Shown: piece after piece, positions 28,545-38,735 of the stretch | How the letters are laid out: the number at the start of each line of letters is the position of its first letter | Position numbering within the stretch: position 1 is the first letter of the stretch | Source of the DNA: Vreelandella olivaria | Lineage (GTDB): Bacteria > Pseudomonadota > Gammaproteobacteria > Pseudomonadales > Halomonadaceae | Length of the DNA stretch: 64,000 bases | NCBI GenBank assembly: GCA_004295565.1 | Contig: AP019416.1 | Coordinates: forward strand, 2,852,001 to 2,916,000 | Reading direction: 5' to 3' | Position numbers and translations under genes: made by a program | The notes under the pieces: generated by a model | Databases searched by the model: none | What the model was told of the DNA's origin: nothing | The model's input: the letters and a program-made list of their open reading frames with translations, nothing else

Positions 28545-29837
28545 TTAACGCACCATACCAATGACACGTTGGAGTGCTTCTACAAAGCGATCCACTTCTT
28601 CGAGGGTATTATACGCCGCAAAGAAGCACGGCACGTTGCGTCTACCCCGAAGTGGTGCAACAAGGGCTGCGCGCAGTGGTGACCGGTACGAATAGCGACG
28701 CCAAGCTGATCGATCAGTAGACCGATATCCTGGGAGTGGGCACCCTCAACGATAAAAGAGAGCACTGCCGCTTTATTTGGCGCCGTGCCTAGAATACGCA
28801 GGCCATCAATATTACCCACCGCCTGGGTCGCGTGATCCAGCAGTTGGCCTTCCCAGGCGCCGATCGCCGCTATACCAGTGCTCTCCATCCACTCCAGGGC
28901 TCGACCCAGGGCGATCACCTCCGCAATAGCGGGCGTACCCGCTTCAAACTTGTGCGGAATAGCGGCGAAGGTAGTACCCGCATCAAAGAGACCGTGCTGA
29001 TCATCTCACCGCCGCCCTGCCAGGGTGGCATGGCTTCAGCAGCGCCTGCTTGCCGTAGAGCACGCCCACACCCGTCGGCCCATACACCTTATGGCCTGAA
29101 AACGCATAGAAGTCGGCATCAATGGCCTGCACATCGACCACTTGGTGGGGTGCTGCCTGGGCGCCATCAACCAGAATAAGCGCACCCTGCTGATGAGCAA
29201 GGGCTGCCATCTCTTGCACCGGGTTAACGGTACCCAGAGCGTTAGAGACGTGGTTCACCGCTACCAGCTTGGTGCGCTCACTCAATAGCTCACGGTAAGC
29301 GGCCATATCCAGTGCGCCGCTAGCCTCAACGGGTATCACCTTGATGGTGAAGCCTATCTCGGCGGCCAACAGTTGCCAGGGCACGATATTGGAGTGGTGC
29401 TCCAACATCGAAATCAGCACCTCATCGCCCGGCGCAAGGTTTGTACGTCCCCAGCTATTCACAACCAGGTTAATCGCTTCCGTCGTGCCGCGGGTAAAGA
29501 TGATCTGGCGTGCATCTTCCGCATTAAGGAACCCTTTAACCCGTTGGCGTGTACCTTCAAACGCCGCCGTTGCCTCATCGGCAAGGGTATGCAGCCCGCG
29601 GTGAATATTGGCGTTATAGCGCGAGTAGTAATCGCTAAACACATCAATCACCTGTTGAGGCGTCTGGCTGGTGGCCGCGTTGTCTAAATAGATCAGCGGC
29701 TTGCCGTGCACCTCACGGGCCAGCACCGGAAAGTCCTGGCGCAGGCGCATAACATCAAAAGTCGCTGACGCTGGGCTGGTTTGCAAAGCACTCGCTTGCA
29801 AAGGGCTGAGCGTTGGCTCAATAACGGAATGTGGCAT
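28545..29837 (-). CDS. sufS: Cysteine desulfurase SufS, frameshifted
   Basis: PLP enzyme that takes sulfur from cysteine for cluster assembly. First segment: PLIYLDNAATSQTPQQVIDV, FTRGTTEAINLVVNSWG, MLEHHSNIVPWQLLA, and the PLP lysine in YAFSGHKVYGPTGVGVLYG. Breaks lie near 29010, 28920 and 28590. The second segment has the catalytic cysteine in IRTGHHCAQPLL, the group II desulfurase context. The correct end reads RFVEALQRVIGMVR with a stop at 28545. About 430 residues. Works with SufBCD upstream. Confidence 0.92.
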
Positions 29838-29863
29838 CAGACGCTCCTGATTGTTTAATGGCG

Positions 29864-31203
29864 CTAGTCGTTAAGTGAAACCGCCGCTTCGACCAATCCG
29901 GCAAGATTGAAACGCTCGGGCAGCTTGCCCGCAACCGCTAATTCAACGCGCTCGGCAATCTCATCCAGAGTCACTTTTTCCAACACTTCGCCAGCAAAAG
30001 CGAGCGTTAGCAGCCCCCGGGCAGTGGCTTCATCGATACCGCGGGTACGCAGCGCGTAGATCGCCTCTTCGTCTAACTGGCCCGTGGTGGTGCCGTGGGA
30101 GCACTTAACGTCATCGGCGTAGATCTCAAGCTCAGGCTTGGCATCGATGTGGGCGCGATCCGATAGCAGCAGGTTTTGGTTGCTCTGAAAGCCTTCGATC
30201 TTCTGGCTATCGCGCTTGACGTAGACCTTGCCGTTAAACACCCGTGGGCGCGGTCATCCAGAATGCCCTTGTAGTTCTCGTTGGAGAACGTCAACGGCGC
30301 ATTGTGGTTGACCTTGGTGTGGTTGTCGACGTGCTGGCGGCCCTGACCGAAGAACAGGCCCAGGAAATTGGTTTCCGCACCCTGGCCATTCAAATCGCTG
30401 ATCAGGTCGTTGCGCACCAGCGCGCCGCCCAGGCTTAGGTTGTAGGAGGTATAGCGCGTATCGCGGCCCTGCTCCACGTGGATGCTCGCCACGTGCATAT
30501 CACCAACGGCGCTTCTTGCAGCTTGTAGTGGGCCAGGATCGCGCCACGGTCAAGCATCAACTCGCCTACCACATTGGTGAAGTTAGTCGCTTCGCTTTCG
30601 CCGGTATAGTGCTCAATCAGCGTCGCTTCGCTACGCCCACCGGCTTCCACCAATACACGCGGATGGCACATCACCGGCTGACCCGCACGGGACAGAAACT
30701 GCAGCAGGATGGGTTTCTCAACCACCGTTCCGGGTGCAATGCGCACCACAGCGCCCTCTTCCATAAACGCCGTGTTGAGCGCGGCGAAGGGCGAGAAATC
30801 AACCCCGGTTAAGCGCCCCAGCGGGCCACCCACGGCTTCGTGGTTTTCTGCTAGCGCCTTGGAGAGCGGTAACACCTGAACGCTCGACGGCAATGAATCC
30901 ACATCCGAGAGCGCCGATGAGAACACGCCATCCACAAACGTCAGCCGGTAAGCGTCAATGGGCAGCGTTAGCGCCGCGGCGGTGGCCGGTGAGAACTCGG
31001 CGTTGTCGGCTATCGCAAAGTTACCCTGGGCGATCGAGCGCACATCGGTGTACTTCCACTCTTCATCACGGCGAGTGGGGAACCCCAGCGCTTCAAAACG
31101 CGCGGCTCCGGCTTGACGACGCGCGGCGATCCAGGTGGGTTCCGCCGTGTAGTTCGAGCTGCGCGCCTTCAGGGGTGTCTAAAAAGGTTTGCGTATCGCT
31201 CAT
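29864..31203 (-). CDS. sufD: Fe-S cluster scaffold component SufD, frameshifted
   Basis: ATG at 31203 overlaps the sufC stop (ATGA). The N-terminus reads MSDTQTFLDTPEGAQLELHG. The beta-helical core appears in FMEEGAVVRIAPGTVVEKPI and EATLIEHYTGESEATNFTNV. After breaks near 31050, 30495 and 30245 the end has SDRAHIDAKPELEIYADDVK and CSHGTTTGQLDEEAIYALRT, containing the conserved histidine of SufD. About 445 residues. Partner of SufB in the SufBC2D scaffold. Confidence 0.9.
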
Positions 31204-31949
31204 GCTACAGACTCCTCGATACCTTCGTACCCATTGGCTTCCAGCTGTTTGGCAAGCTCAGCGTCGCCGGTTTTAACAATACGGCCATCGACCAGGACGT
31301 GAACCTTGTCCGGCACGATGTAATCCAGCAGGCGCTGGTAGTGAGTGACCAGCAGAATGGCGCGGTCTTCAGCGCGCAGGCTATTAACGCCGTCGGCGAC
31401 AATTTTCATAGCGTCGATATCGAGGCCCGAATCGATCTCATCCAGCATGGCGAGCTTTGGCTGCAGCACCAGCATTTGCAGGATCTCGTTGCGCTTTTTC
31501 TCACCGCCGGAGAAGCCTTCGTTAACGGCGCGCTGTAGGAAGCTGGCGTCCATTTTCATGTAGCCCAACTTCTCTTTAACCAGCTTCATAAACTCCGGTG
31601 CGGGCATTTCGCCTTCGCCGCGGGCTACCCGCTGGGCATTAAGCGCCGACTTCAGCAGGTAGATGTTTTTAACCCCTGGAATCTCCACCGGGTACTGGAA
31701 ACCCAGCAGCAAACCGGCCTGGGCGCGCTCTTCGATCTCCATTTCAAGCACGTCTTTGCCTTCAAAGGTAATCGTGCCCTGTGTGACTTCGTAGCCATCT
31801 TTACCGGCAATCACCGCGGATAGAGTCGATTTACCCGCGCCGTTCGGCCCCATAATGGCGTGCACTTCACCCGCCTTGATGGTCAGGGTTAGGCCTTTGA
31901 GAATTTCATTGCCTTCGACGGAGACGTGTAAATCATTCACTTGCAACAT
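31200..31949 (-). CDS. sufC: Fe-S assembly ATPase SufC
   Basis: 249 residues, intact. ABC ATPase motifs: Walker A GPNGAGKST, signature FSGGEKKRNEILQML, Walker B LAMLDEIDSGLD and the switch histidine in LLVTHYQRLLDYI. Binds SufB and SufD and drives the scaffold with ATP. Overlaps sufD by 4 bases. One of the few operon genes with no sequence break. Confidence 0.95.
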   Translation of the reverse strand: MLQVNDLHVSVEGNEILKGLTLTIKAGEVHAIMGPNGAGKSTLSAVIAGKDGYEVTQGTITFEGKDVLEMEIEERAQAGLLLGFQYPVEIPGVKNIYLLKSALNAQRVARGEGEMPAPEFMKLVKEKLGYMKMDASFLQRAVNEGFSGGEKKRNEILQMLVLQPKLAMLDEIDSGLDIDAMKIVADGVNSLRAEDRAILLVTHYQRLLDYIVPDKVHVLVDGRIVKTGDAELAKQLEANGYEGIEESVA

Positions 31950-32022
31950 ATTGATTACCTTCTGATTCTGGCGAGTCGCTACGGCGACACTACGATAATT
32001 AAGTGGAATAAATGACCAGCGG

Positions 32023-33466
32023 TTAACCGACCGCGCCTTCCAAGGTCACGTTGAGCAGCGCTTCGGCTTCAACGGCGAACTCCATGGGCAGCTCCTGGAA
32101 GACGTCCTTACAGAAACCATTCACGATCATGCTGACCGCATCCTCTTCCGAGATACCGCGGCTCTGGCAGTAGAACAGCTGATCTTCACCGATTTTCGAG
32201 GTGGTCGCTTCGTGCTCAATGGTCGCCGTGCTGTTGCCAATTTCCTGATAGGGGAAGGTGTGTGCACCGCACTTATCACCAATCAGCAACGAGTCGCACT
32301 GGGTAAAGTTACGCGCCCCTTTGGCCCGTGGGCCGATTTTAACCAGGCCGCGATAGGACTGATCGCTGCGACCGGCGGAGATACCTTTGGCGACGATATA
32401 CGAGCGTGTGCCTTCGCCAATGTGGATCATCTTGGTGCCGGTATCGGCCTGCTGGCGGCCATTGGTCACGGCCACGGAGTAGAACTCGCCAATGCTGTCC
32501 TTGCCGCGCAGTACGCAGGAGGGGTACTTCCAGGTAATCGCCGAGCCGGTCTCAACCTGGGTCTAGCTAATCCGTGAACGGTCGCCGCGGCAGTCGCCAC
32601 GCTTGGTCACGAAGTTGTAGATACCACCGACGCCATTCTCGTCACCGGGGTACCAGTTCTGCACGGTGGAGTATTTGATGTAGGCATCATCCAGGGCGAC
32701 AAGCTCGACCACGGCGGCGTGGAGCTGATTTTCGTCGCGCATCGGCGCCGTACAGCCTTCCAGGTAAGAGACCTGGGCACGGCTTTCACAAATAATCAGC
32801 GTGCGCTCAAACTGGCCGGTGTTGGCCGCGTTAATGCGGAAATAGGTGGACAACTCCATGGGGCAAGTCACGCCTTCCGGCACAAACACAAAGGAGCCAT
32901 CGGTAAACACCGCAGAGTTCAGTGCGGCAAAGTAGTTGTCCGCCACGGGCACCACGGTGCCCAAGTACTGCTTGATCAGCTCCGGGTAGTCGCGAATAGC
33001 TTCCGAAATCGAGCAGAAAATAACGCCCGCTTCGCCCAGCTGCTTTTTTGAAGGTGGTGGCGACCGAAACGGAGTCAAACACCGCATCTACTGCAACACC
33101 TGCCAGCGCGGCGCGTTCGTGCAGCGGAATGCCCAGCTTCTCGTAGGTTTCCAGCAGCTTGGGATCCACTTCATCCAGACTTTGCGGGCGGTCTTCCGGG
33201 CGCTTCGGCGCACTAAAATAGGAGATCGACTGGTAATCGATCGGCGGATAGTCAAGATGCGCCCAGGAAGGGGCTTCCATCTTCAGCCACTGGCGGTAGG
33301 CATCCAGACGCCACTCCAGCATCCACTCCGGCTCGCCCTTCTTTTTAGAGATAAAGGCGATGGTGTTTTCATCCAGGCCAGGTGGCAGGGTGTCGCTCTC
33401 AATATCGGTTACAAAGCCATCTTTGTATTCGCGACGAACCAACTGTTCCATTTCTTCGCTTGCCAT
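32023..33466 (-). CDS. sufB: Fe-S cluster scaffold SufB, one frameshift and one in-frame TAG
   Basis: Start [18 protein letters not shown] at 33466, reconstructed length about 480 residues. Segments: [19 protein letters not shown], then after a break near 33045 [40 protein letters not shown] and [19 protein letters not shown]. The frame then stops at 32563-32565 (TAG) exactly where the family has tryptophan in [19 protein letters not shown]. The rest ([20 protein letters not shown], with a key cysteine) continues in the same frame. A TGG to TAG change explains it. Main scaffold on which clusters are built. Confidence 0.92.
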
Positions 33467-33544
33467 GGTGATACCCTCCGGGCAGTTGGGTGGCGAGGTC
33501 ATCGCCTTTAATAATAAATAGGGCCTGCTGGTCTTGCGTCGCCG

Positions 33545-34009
33545 TTAGGCCGACGCCGCCGACAAGCTGATCGTTTGAATAGGCAGTTGCACTGGCAGCT
33601 TAATCGGCGCTGTATCGGCCAGATGCGCCAGCGTTACGCTCTCTAGCAGCGTACGCATGGCCAATGAGACCCGCTGCCAGTTATCTGCCACACCGCAGGT
33701 AGCCACGAGTTCACAATCACCTTCTGCTTGGCTGCACTCGGTCATGGCGACAGGGCCTTCAATTGCCGCGATGATATCGGCGGCGGTAATCTACGATGCG
33801 GGCCGGGCAAGGCGGTAGCCCCCTTGGGCACCACGCTGGGAAACCAGCAGCCCTGCCCGTACCAGCATTTTGAGCGTTTTACTCACCGTGGGGTGAGGCA
33901 ACTGCACGGCCTCTGCTAACTCTGCCGCTGCATGGGACGCCTGGGGATGGCGGGCAATTTGCGCCATGACCACCGCGGCATAGTCTGTCAGCCGAGAAAG
34001 CTTAAGCAT
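33545..34009 (-). CDS. sufR: SUF operon Rrf2-type regulator, one in-frame TAG
   Basis: Start at MLKLSRLTDYAAVVMAQIAR (34009). Winged helix: LAEAVQLPHPTVSKTLKMLV, wing SQRGAQGGYRLARP. The frame is cut by TAG at 33791-33793 and continues in the same frame with ITAADIIAAIEGPVAMTEC and three cysteines in CSQAEGDCELVATC that would bind a [2Fe-2S] cluster. This is the pattern of the SUF-specific IscR-like regulator. About 154 residues when read through. First gene of the suf operon, so likely autoregulatory. Confidence 0.85.
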
Positions 34010-34063
34010 GTCGACTCCCCTGTATGTCATAAATACGCAGCCGACCCTATGGTCTCCACGTCA

Positions 34064-34088
34064 ATTGAGTACCATTTTAGTCCTGTAT
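34064..34088. promoter_or_regulatory. Candidate IscR/Rrf2-type Fe-S box upstream of sufR
   Basis: The 25 bases starting ATTGAGTACC and ending TAGTCCTGTAT fit the E. coli IscR type 1 pattern at about 18 of 25 positions by hand alignment, best in the right half (TTTTAGTC, then GTAT). It lies 55-79 bases upstream of the sufR start, where a repressor site is expected. Moderate support only. Confidence 0.35.
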
Positions 34089-34306
34089 AAATTTGATGTG
34101 AAGCCCTTGAGCAAAATGGATAGCAATTTACGCATAATATCGGCACGTTCGCCGCTAATCGCATCAAAAACAACAATCATTATCATTTAAAAAAGCTATA
34201 GCTGTGACCTGCCCGGCTTTGCATTGATTAGCCGCCTCTGCTAGCGTCAAGGAGGTATTAGATGCCCCTACTGCAGGAGGCATCGCGATCATTGGAGGAG
34301 GTCACT

Positions 34307-34507
34307 ATGGATGCAGCAGTAAACAACATGGTAAATGCAACGCTGGATATGAGGCAGGCACAAACGATCCAACAGGCTCAATTCAGCGTTTTTAAAGAAG
34401 CGCTAGATGGTCAAGCTGCGCAGATAACGGCACTAATGGACAGCGTTGCGCAGCCACAGTTGGCGACAAGCGGCAGCGTAGGTACTCAGATTAATACCAC
34501 TGCCTAA
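34307..34507 (+). CDS. YjfB-family small protein (putative motility-associated)
   Basis: Start MDAAVNNMVNATLDMRQAQT at 34307, preceded by GGAGGAGG. 66 residues, intact. The helical repeat QTIQQAQFSVFKEALDGQAA and the end LMDSVAQPQLATSGSVGTQI fit the YjfB family, which is often annotated as a putative motility protein. No flagellar gene is nearby. A strong terminator follows, so it is monocistronic. Confidence 0.65.
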   Translation: MDAAVNNMVNATLDMRQAQTIQQAQFSVFKEALDGQAAQITALMDSVAQPQLATSGSVGTQINTTA

Positions 34508-34555
34508 GAACGTGTAAATAAGAACGTAACGCTGAAATATGTTGATAGGCCAATC

Positions 34556-34583
34556 AAACAGCCCCCGAAACAGGGGGCTGTTT
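34556..34583 (+). terminator. Intrinsic terminator after the YjfB-family gene
   Basis: Hairpin AAACAGCCCCC-gaaaca-GGGGGCTGTTT, 11 perfect pairs. A-rich left and T-rich right arms allow function in both directions. Confidence 0.8.
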
Positions 34584-34700
34584 GCTAGTTAATCCATGTG
34601 GCGATAGGTTGCTATGCTGCCAAGCGCGGTTGTCTTTGGGCCCTTCTAGGAAGAGGTCTACCCAGCGATGCCTGACGGTGAAACAAGCCTCTAAACGGGC

Positions 34701-35054
34701 TTAGTCTTCATTACTAATCGTTTTCAGGGCGTCAAGAAGTTCAGGGACATTATCCTGGATAATGCTCCATACGGTATCGTCATCAATACCGAGATAGGCA
34801 TGGATCAGTCTATTGCGTGTAGCGATAATTAGTCGCCAGGGTATGTTGGGATATTGTTGGCGAATTTCCTTTGGGATTCGGGTAGCCGCTTCCCCGATAA
34901 GCGCTAAATTCCTTAGTGTCGCATCGTAGATGAGCTCATGGTTGAGAAAGCCACTTTGATCCAACCCCTGGGTATAGGAAAGCACTTTCTCGCCAAAACC
35001 AATCATGTCGTCAATATAGAAGCGCCATTCGCGCCCTGAGCCTTCGTCAAACAT
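34701..35054 (-). CDS. hepT: HepT-like RNase toxin (DUF86)
   Basis: ATG at 35054, overlapping the mntA stop by 8 bases. About 117 residues, intact. The HEPN active site RNRLIHAYLG (R-x4-H with following Y) is present, the same tyrosine that partner MntA modifies by AMP transfer in characterised systems. EAATRIPKEIRQQYPNIPWR is typical of DUF86. HEPN RNase that inhibits growth when not neutralised. Confidence 0.85.
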   Translation of the reverse strand: MFDEGSGREWRFYIDDMIGFGEKVLSYTQGLDQSGFLNHELIYDATLRNLALIGEAATRIPKEIRQQYPNIPWRLIIATRNRLIHAYLGIDDDTVWSIIQDNVPELLDALKTISNED

Positions 35055-35337
35055 GCAGCGCCTCGCGCTCAATGTATGGCCGCAATTCGCTCCGAAGCGC
35101 TTTATCTGTCACCAAGTCAACAGGGTACCCAAGCAAGTCTTCCAAATAAAATTGCAGACCAAAATAGCGTGCGGAGGTTGCAGGGCCATCAAAGGTGACC
35201 AAAATATCAATATCGCTGGCGTCATTAGCATTGCCCCTGGCCATAGAGCCAAAGAGGGCGAGATCCTTGACATTGAACTGCAAAGCCAACATCGCTTTGT
35301 GCTCATGTAATTGACGCAATATCTCATCTTTGTTCAT
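35047..35337 (-). CDS. mntA: MntA-like nucleotidyltransferase antitoxin
   Basis: About 96 residues, intact, ATG at 35337 with AAAGGAGG upstream. Minimal nucleotidyltransferase motif GSMARGNANDASDIDILVTF (GSx10DxD) followed by a third acidic residue in PVDLVTD. In MntA-HepT systems this protein adds AMP to the toxin tyrosine and blocks it. Gene order antitoxin then toxin with overlapping ends is the usual one. Confidence 0.88.
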   Translation of the reverse strand: MNKDEILRQLHEHKAMLALQFNVKDLALFGSMARGNANDASDIDILVTFDGPATSARYFGLQFYLEDLLGYPVDLVTDKALRSELRPYIEREALHV

Positions 35338-35523
35338 CACACCCTCCTTTCACGCAGCGCACTGCGTCTAGGCCAGCGATCACATCGGACTCCTTACCAG
35401 AAGCTACTTGCCGCGCTGCTATAAAATATCTTACGCCAGCAAGCTCAGAATGTCTCAGCCATCATGTGTGGAATAGCGTAATCGCGATTAGGTTCCAGTG
35501 ATGTTCAGGACTCACCTCAAGAC

Positions 35524-35557
35524 AAATAGCCCCTGACTAACGCCAGGGGCTATTTTT
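35524..35557. terminator. Terminator downstream of phnA
   Basis: Hairpin AAATAGCCCCTG-actaacgc-CAGGGGCTATTT with TTTTT to the right. It lies just past the phnA stop on the minus strand and upstream of mntA. Confidence 0.75.
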
Positions 35558-35574
35558 CGCTATCTGTACGGTTT

Positions 35575-35916
35575 TTAAGCTTTCTTTACAAACTCAGATT
35601 TCAGCTTCATCGGGCCGATACCGTCAATTTTACAGTCGATGTCGTGATCGCCGTCCACCAAGCGGATGCTTTTCACTTTGGTACCCACTTTGACCACCAG
35701 GGAACTGCCCTTAACCTTCAAGTCCTTGATTACCGTGACGCTATCACCGTCGGCTAGCATATTGCCATTGGCATCGCGCACGCCTGAAGCGTCATCAGCG
35801 CCCTCTTCTTCTGCCACTTTTGACCACTCGTGGCCACACTCTGGGCAGACATATTGAAGGCCATCATCGTAACTAAACTCAGAGGCACAGGCAGGACAGT
35901 TAGGCAGATCGCTCAT
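35575..35916 (-). CDS. yjdM: PhnA/YjdM family zinc-ribbon protein
   Basis: 113 residues, intact. N-terminal zinc ribbon with CPAC and CPECGHEW. C-terminal SH3-like domain with [20 protein letters not shown] and [20 protein letters not shown], ending [11 protein letters not shown]. The name alkylphosphonate utilisation protein is historical, and the true role is unclear. Monocistronic, followed by a terminator. Confidence 0.9.
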   Translation of the reverse strand: MSDLPNCPACASEFSYDDGLQYVCPECGHEWSKVAEEEGADDASGVRDANGNMLADGDSVTVIKDLKVKGSSLVVKVGTKVKSIRLVDGDHDIDCKIDGIGPMKLKSEFVKKA

Positions 35917-36006
35917 CACAAGGCTCCATCACTTGGCTTAGGTAAAGGGCTAAGAAAGCGATGGAGCCTACACGGGTTACGCAAAATGTCCAGCCAGTTT
36001 GCTAGA

Positions 36007-36481
36007 TCAACCGCGCTGGTAGGTGCCGACCAGGCGGTTCATACCAGCAGATTGGGCTCTACCTCTTTGAGCAGTTCTGTCAGCGTGAGCCCTTCAGGGA
36101 GCGAGGTTTGATGATCCAGCGCCAGCACCCAGAAATAGTAAAGATGCTTGCCGTGCCCTTCTGGCGGCATCGGGCCACAATAACCTGTATCGCCTTTATC
36201 ATTTGCGCCGACGGTGCCCACCGCCGTCTTTTCCGTTAATTCCTGAATATCGCCGGGTAAGTTATAGAGTACCCAGTGGACAAAGCCGTAGCTACCGTCT
36301 TTAACCAGCGGGGCGTCAGGATCGTGACAGATCACCGCAAACCCCTTGGTTCCTTCAGGCGCACCCTGCCAAGCAAGCGCTGGCGAAACATCTTCGCCCT
36401 CCCTGTGTGCTTAGCAGGGATCGCTTGATGGTCAGCAAACGCCGAGCTGGTAACCTTCAGTGATGAAAGTGCAAATGCCAT
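36007..36481 (-). CDS. ybhB: YbhB/YbcL (PEBP/Raf-kinase-inhibitor-like) protein, frameshifted
   Basis: ATG at 36481 after GGAGAG. The first part MAFALSSLKVTSSAF leads to IPAKHTG. After a break near 36400 the main segment has CHDPDAPLVKDGSYGFVHWV (the DPDAP...HW ligand-pocket motif) and GYCGPMPPEGHGKHLYYFWV. A break near 36045 restores GMNRLVGTYQRG at the end. About 157 residues, as in the family. Cytosolic, ligand unknown. Two copies of a palindrome TTTNGTACNAAA lie upstream. Confidence 0.85.
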
Positions 36482-36528
36482 GCTTCTCTCCTTGGTTTAT
36501 CTGATAAGTAACTCGCACACAGTCTAGG

Positions 36529-36554
36529 CTTTGTACGAACACTTTTGTACGAAA
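36529..36554. promoter_or_regulatory. Tandem palindromes TTTNGTACNAAA upstream of ybhB
   Basis: CTTTGTACGAAC (36529-36540) and TTTTGTACGAAA (36543-36554), centred 14 bases apart, lie about 50-75 bases before the ybhB start. The same motif occurs twice between fadB and the DUF5924 gene. Repeated occurrence in intergenic DNA with a GTAC core suggests an operator for one regulator. Confidence 0.45.
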
Positions 36555-36555
36555 A

Positions 36556-36930
36556 CTAGGTGGGCCACCGGCCTTGTTTCTTCAGGCGGCGCTTAACCCA
36601 AGCATCATAAAGCTTTCGCAATCCTGGCTTAACTCCCGGTAGGCCAATGATCCAGGCGACCGGCACCAGTAAGGGGATACGCGCCATTAATAGGCGGTAA
36701 GCATCGATACCCTCAATCAGTTGGCCCTGCGCGGTTTCGACATGTAGAGATCGCAGCGCCGTGTCAGGTTCAACGCCCTTTTCCCTCAACGCCTGATGAT
36801 ATTCGCTCACATCCAGCCAGCCAATATCATCTGCGTGGCGGCCCGACCAGCGCTCATAGCGGCGCCGCTCTTTTCGGCACAGCGGGCACTGCGCATCGTA
36901 AAAGACATTGATAGAGGTCTTATTGGGCAT
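36556..36930 (-). CDS. DUF393/DCC-family thiol-disulfide oxidoreductase-like protein
   Basis: 124 residues, intact. N-terminal INVFYDAQCPLCRKERRRYE carries the DxxCPLC (DCC) motif. GWLDVSEYHQALREKGVEPD and IEGIDAYRLLMARIPLLVPV follow the family pattern, ending in a hydrophobic helix and KLYDAWVKRRLK. Proposed redox role from the CxxC. Substrate unknown. It lies upstream of ybhB on the same strand. Confidence 0.85.
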   Translation of the reverse strand: MPNKTSINVFYDAQCPLCRKERRRYERWSGRHADDIGWLDVSEYHQALREKGVEPDTALRSLHVETAQGQLIEGIDAYRLLMARIPLLVPVAWIIGLPGVKPGLRKLYDAWVKRRLKKQGRWPT

Positions 36931-37022
36931 ATAGGCTCTCTAATGAACATCACTAAAGCAGTGTGGCATTTTCAATGTTTGACGCAACCTTCAGACATTA
37001 ACTGCTCTTTTAGGCTACTGAT

Positions 37023-37496
37023 ATGACACCTGAGTTCAAAAAGCAGCTATTAATTGTAGCCCACGCACCTTCTGCGAATACGCGCTTACTGCGTGATGCG
37101 GCATTCCAGGGGCTAGTCATCCGGATCTTGAGCAGATCCACTGCGTAGTAAAAGCGCCCCTGGAAGCTGGCCCAGAGGATGTACTTGCCTGCGATGCGAT
37201 TTTGCTCGGCACCACGGAAAACCTGGGCTATATGAGCGGCGCGCTCAAGGATTTTTGATCGCAGCTACTATTCTGTCATTGAAGAGAAGCAGGGATTACC
37301 CTGCGCGCTCTATATTCGCGCGGGGCACGATGGCACGGGCACCCAACGCGCAGTAGAGAGCATCACCACTGGCTTACGCTGGCGATGGGTACAGCCACCG
37401 CTCATTTTACGCGGCGAGTGGCAGCCCTCATTTGCAGATCAGGTAGAAGAGCTCAGCATGACCCTAGCGTTTAGTGTTGAGAGTGGCATTGTTTGA
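37023..37496 (+). CDS. Flavodoxin-family NAD(P)H-dependent reductase-like protein, frameshifted
   Basis: ATG at 37023. Segment 1: [20 protein letters not shown]. Segment 2 after about 37120: [20 protein letters not shown] and [20 protein letters not shown]. Segment 3 after about 37257: [20 protein letters not shown] and [20 protein letters not shown], ending at 37496. The flavin-binding [15 protein letters not shown] is typical of this fold. About 158 residues. No single ORF covers it, so it is easily missed. Confidence 0.75.
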
Positions 37497-37631
37497 AAGT
37501 GACATTGTATAACCTCGCCTAGCCTGCCTTACTGTAAATAAGCATTTCGTGCCCATTGTGCGATTAAAGGGCTGCAGTATTTTGCGTGAAATTACTGCTG
37601 TGACTAATCGCACGCACATTAGGTAGCCATT

Positions 37632-38717
37632 ATGCATAAAGTCATTGCTTTCTATGATGATCGGGTGCTCGCTCACGAGCCCAATATTGACGCCGACTTT
37701 CTACCTCAACGAATCGATAAGCGCATTCGACATCTACTTGCAGGGCTTCCTGTGCCGTGGAAATACCCCGAACACCCCGGCCGCTTGAAAGCCATTCAGC
37801 ACCTGCTGGAGAAAGCGCCCATTGCGGGGCTGCATATTGAAGGGGCAGAGCGGCCACCCATGAACAGCTTGCCCGGGTGCATACCACGTCCTACCTAAGC
37901 GATATTTTTAGCCTACGCGGGAAAAATGCCTGGTTAGATGTGGATACCACAGCGGTCTCACCGGGTAGCGTCGATGCCGCCGAAGTCGCCGCGGGAACGG
38001 CCATTGCCGCAGTAGAAGCGGTCATGGAGAAGCGCGCTAAAAGTACCTTTGCACTGGTACGCCCGCCGGGGCACCATGCGGAGCCCGTTCGCGCCCGCGG
38101 TTTTGTTTATTCAACAATGTGGCGGTCGCCGCAGCCCATGCGCGCAGCGCGCTGGGTTGCGAAAGAGTGCTGATTGTTGATTGGGATGCCCATCACGGTA
38201 ACGGCACCCAGGATATTTTTGGGCAGAGCCCGACGTAATGTTTTTCGATATTCACCGCGCCGCGCCCTTCTATCCCGGCTCAGGCCACCTGGAAGAGGTG
38301 GGCGCCGGTTTAGCGGAAGGCACCACGATTAATGTTCCGTTACCGGCTGGCGCGGGCGACGAAGCGTACCTCAAGGCATTTCGTGACATTCTTGCCCCGG
38401 CCGCAGCCTGGTTCAAGCCCGACATCATTTTAGTCTCAGCAGGATTTGATCCCCACTGGCACGATTTGGCCTTAAACGTTTCCTATGAAGGTTTTGGCGC
38501 ACTGACCGGTTTCATGCAACAACTGGCCGAACAACACTGCGATGGCCGTTTGGTGTTCGTATTAGAGGGCGGCTACAACCTTGAGTCACTGGCCAACGGC
38601 ACTAGAGCCGTACTTGCCGTATTGGCGGGCAACACCGTGCCTGTGCCCGATACCTGCGGCATTGCGGAAGTCCAAGCCGCAGCGGATTTCCACCGCACGG
38701 CCTTTCAATCGGAATAG
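37632..38717 (+). CDS. Histone-deacetylase superfamily hydrolase, frameshifted
   Basis: Zinc amidohydrolase acting on small acetylated or acylated amines. Segment 1 starts [17 protein letters not shown], with the motif [11 protein letters not shown]. Breaks near 37860, 38105 and 38225. Active-site motifs are [28 protein letters not shown] and [11 protein letters not shown], and [17 protein letters not shown] closes the pocket. About 362 residues, complete when joined. Bacterial relatives include acetylpolyamine and acetoin-type hydrolases, and the substrate cannot be told from sequence. The terminator after it is split by the IS element. Confidence 0.88.
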
Positions 38718-38735
38718 TTGCTTTGCCAATAAAAA

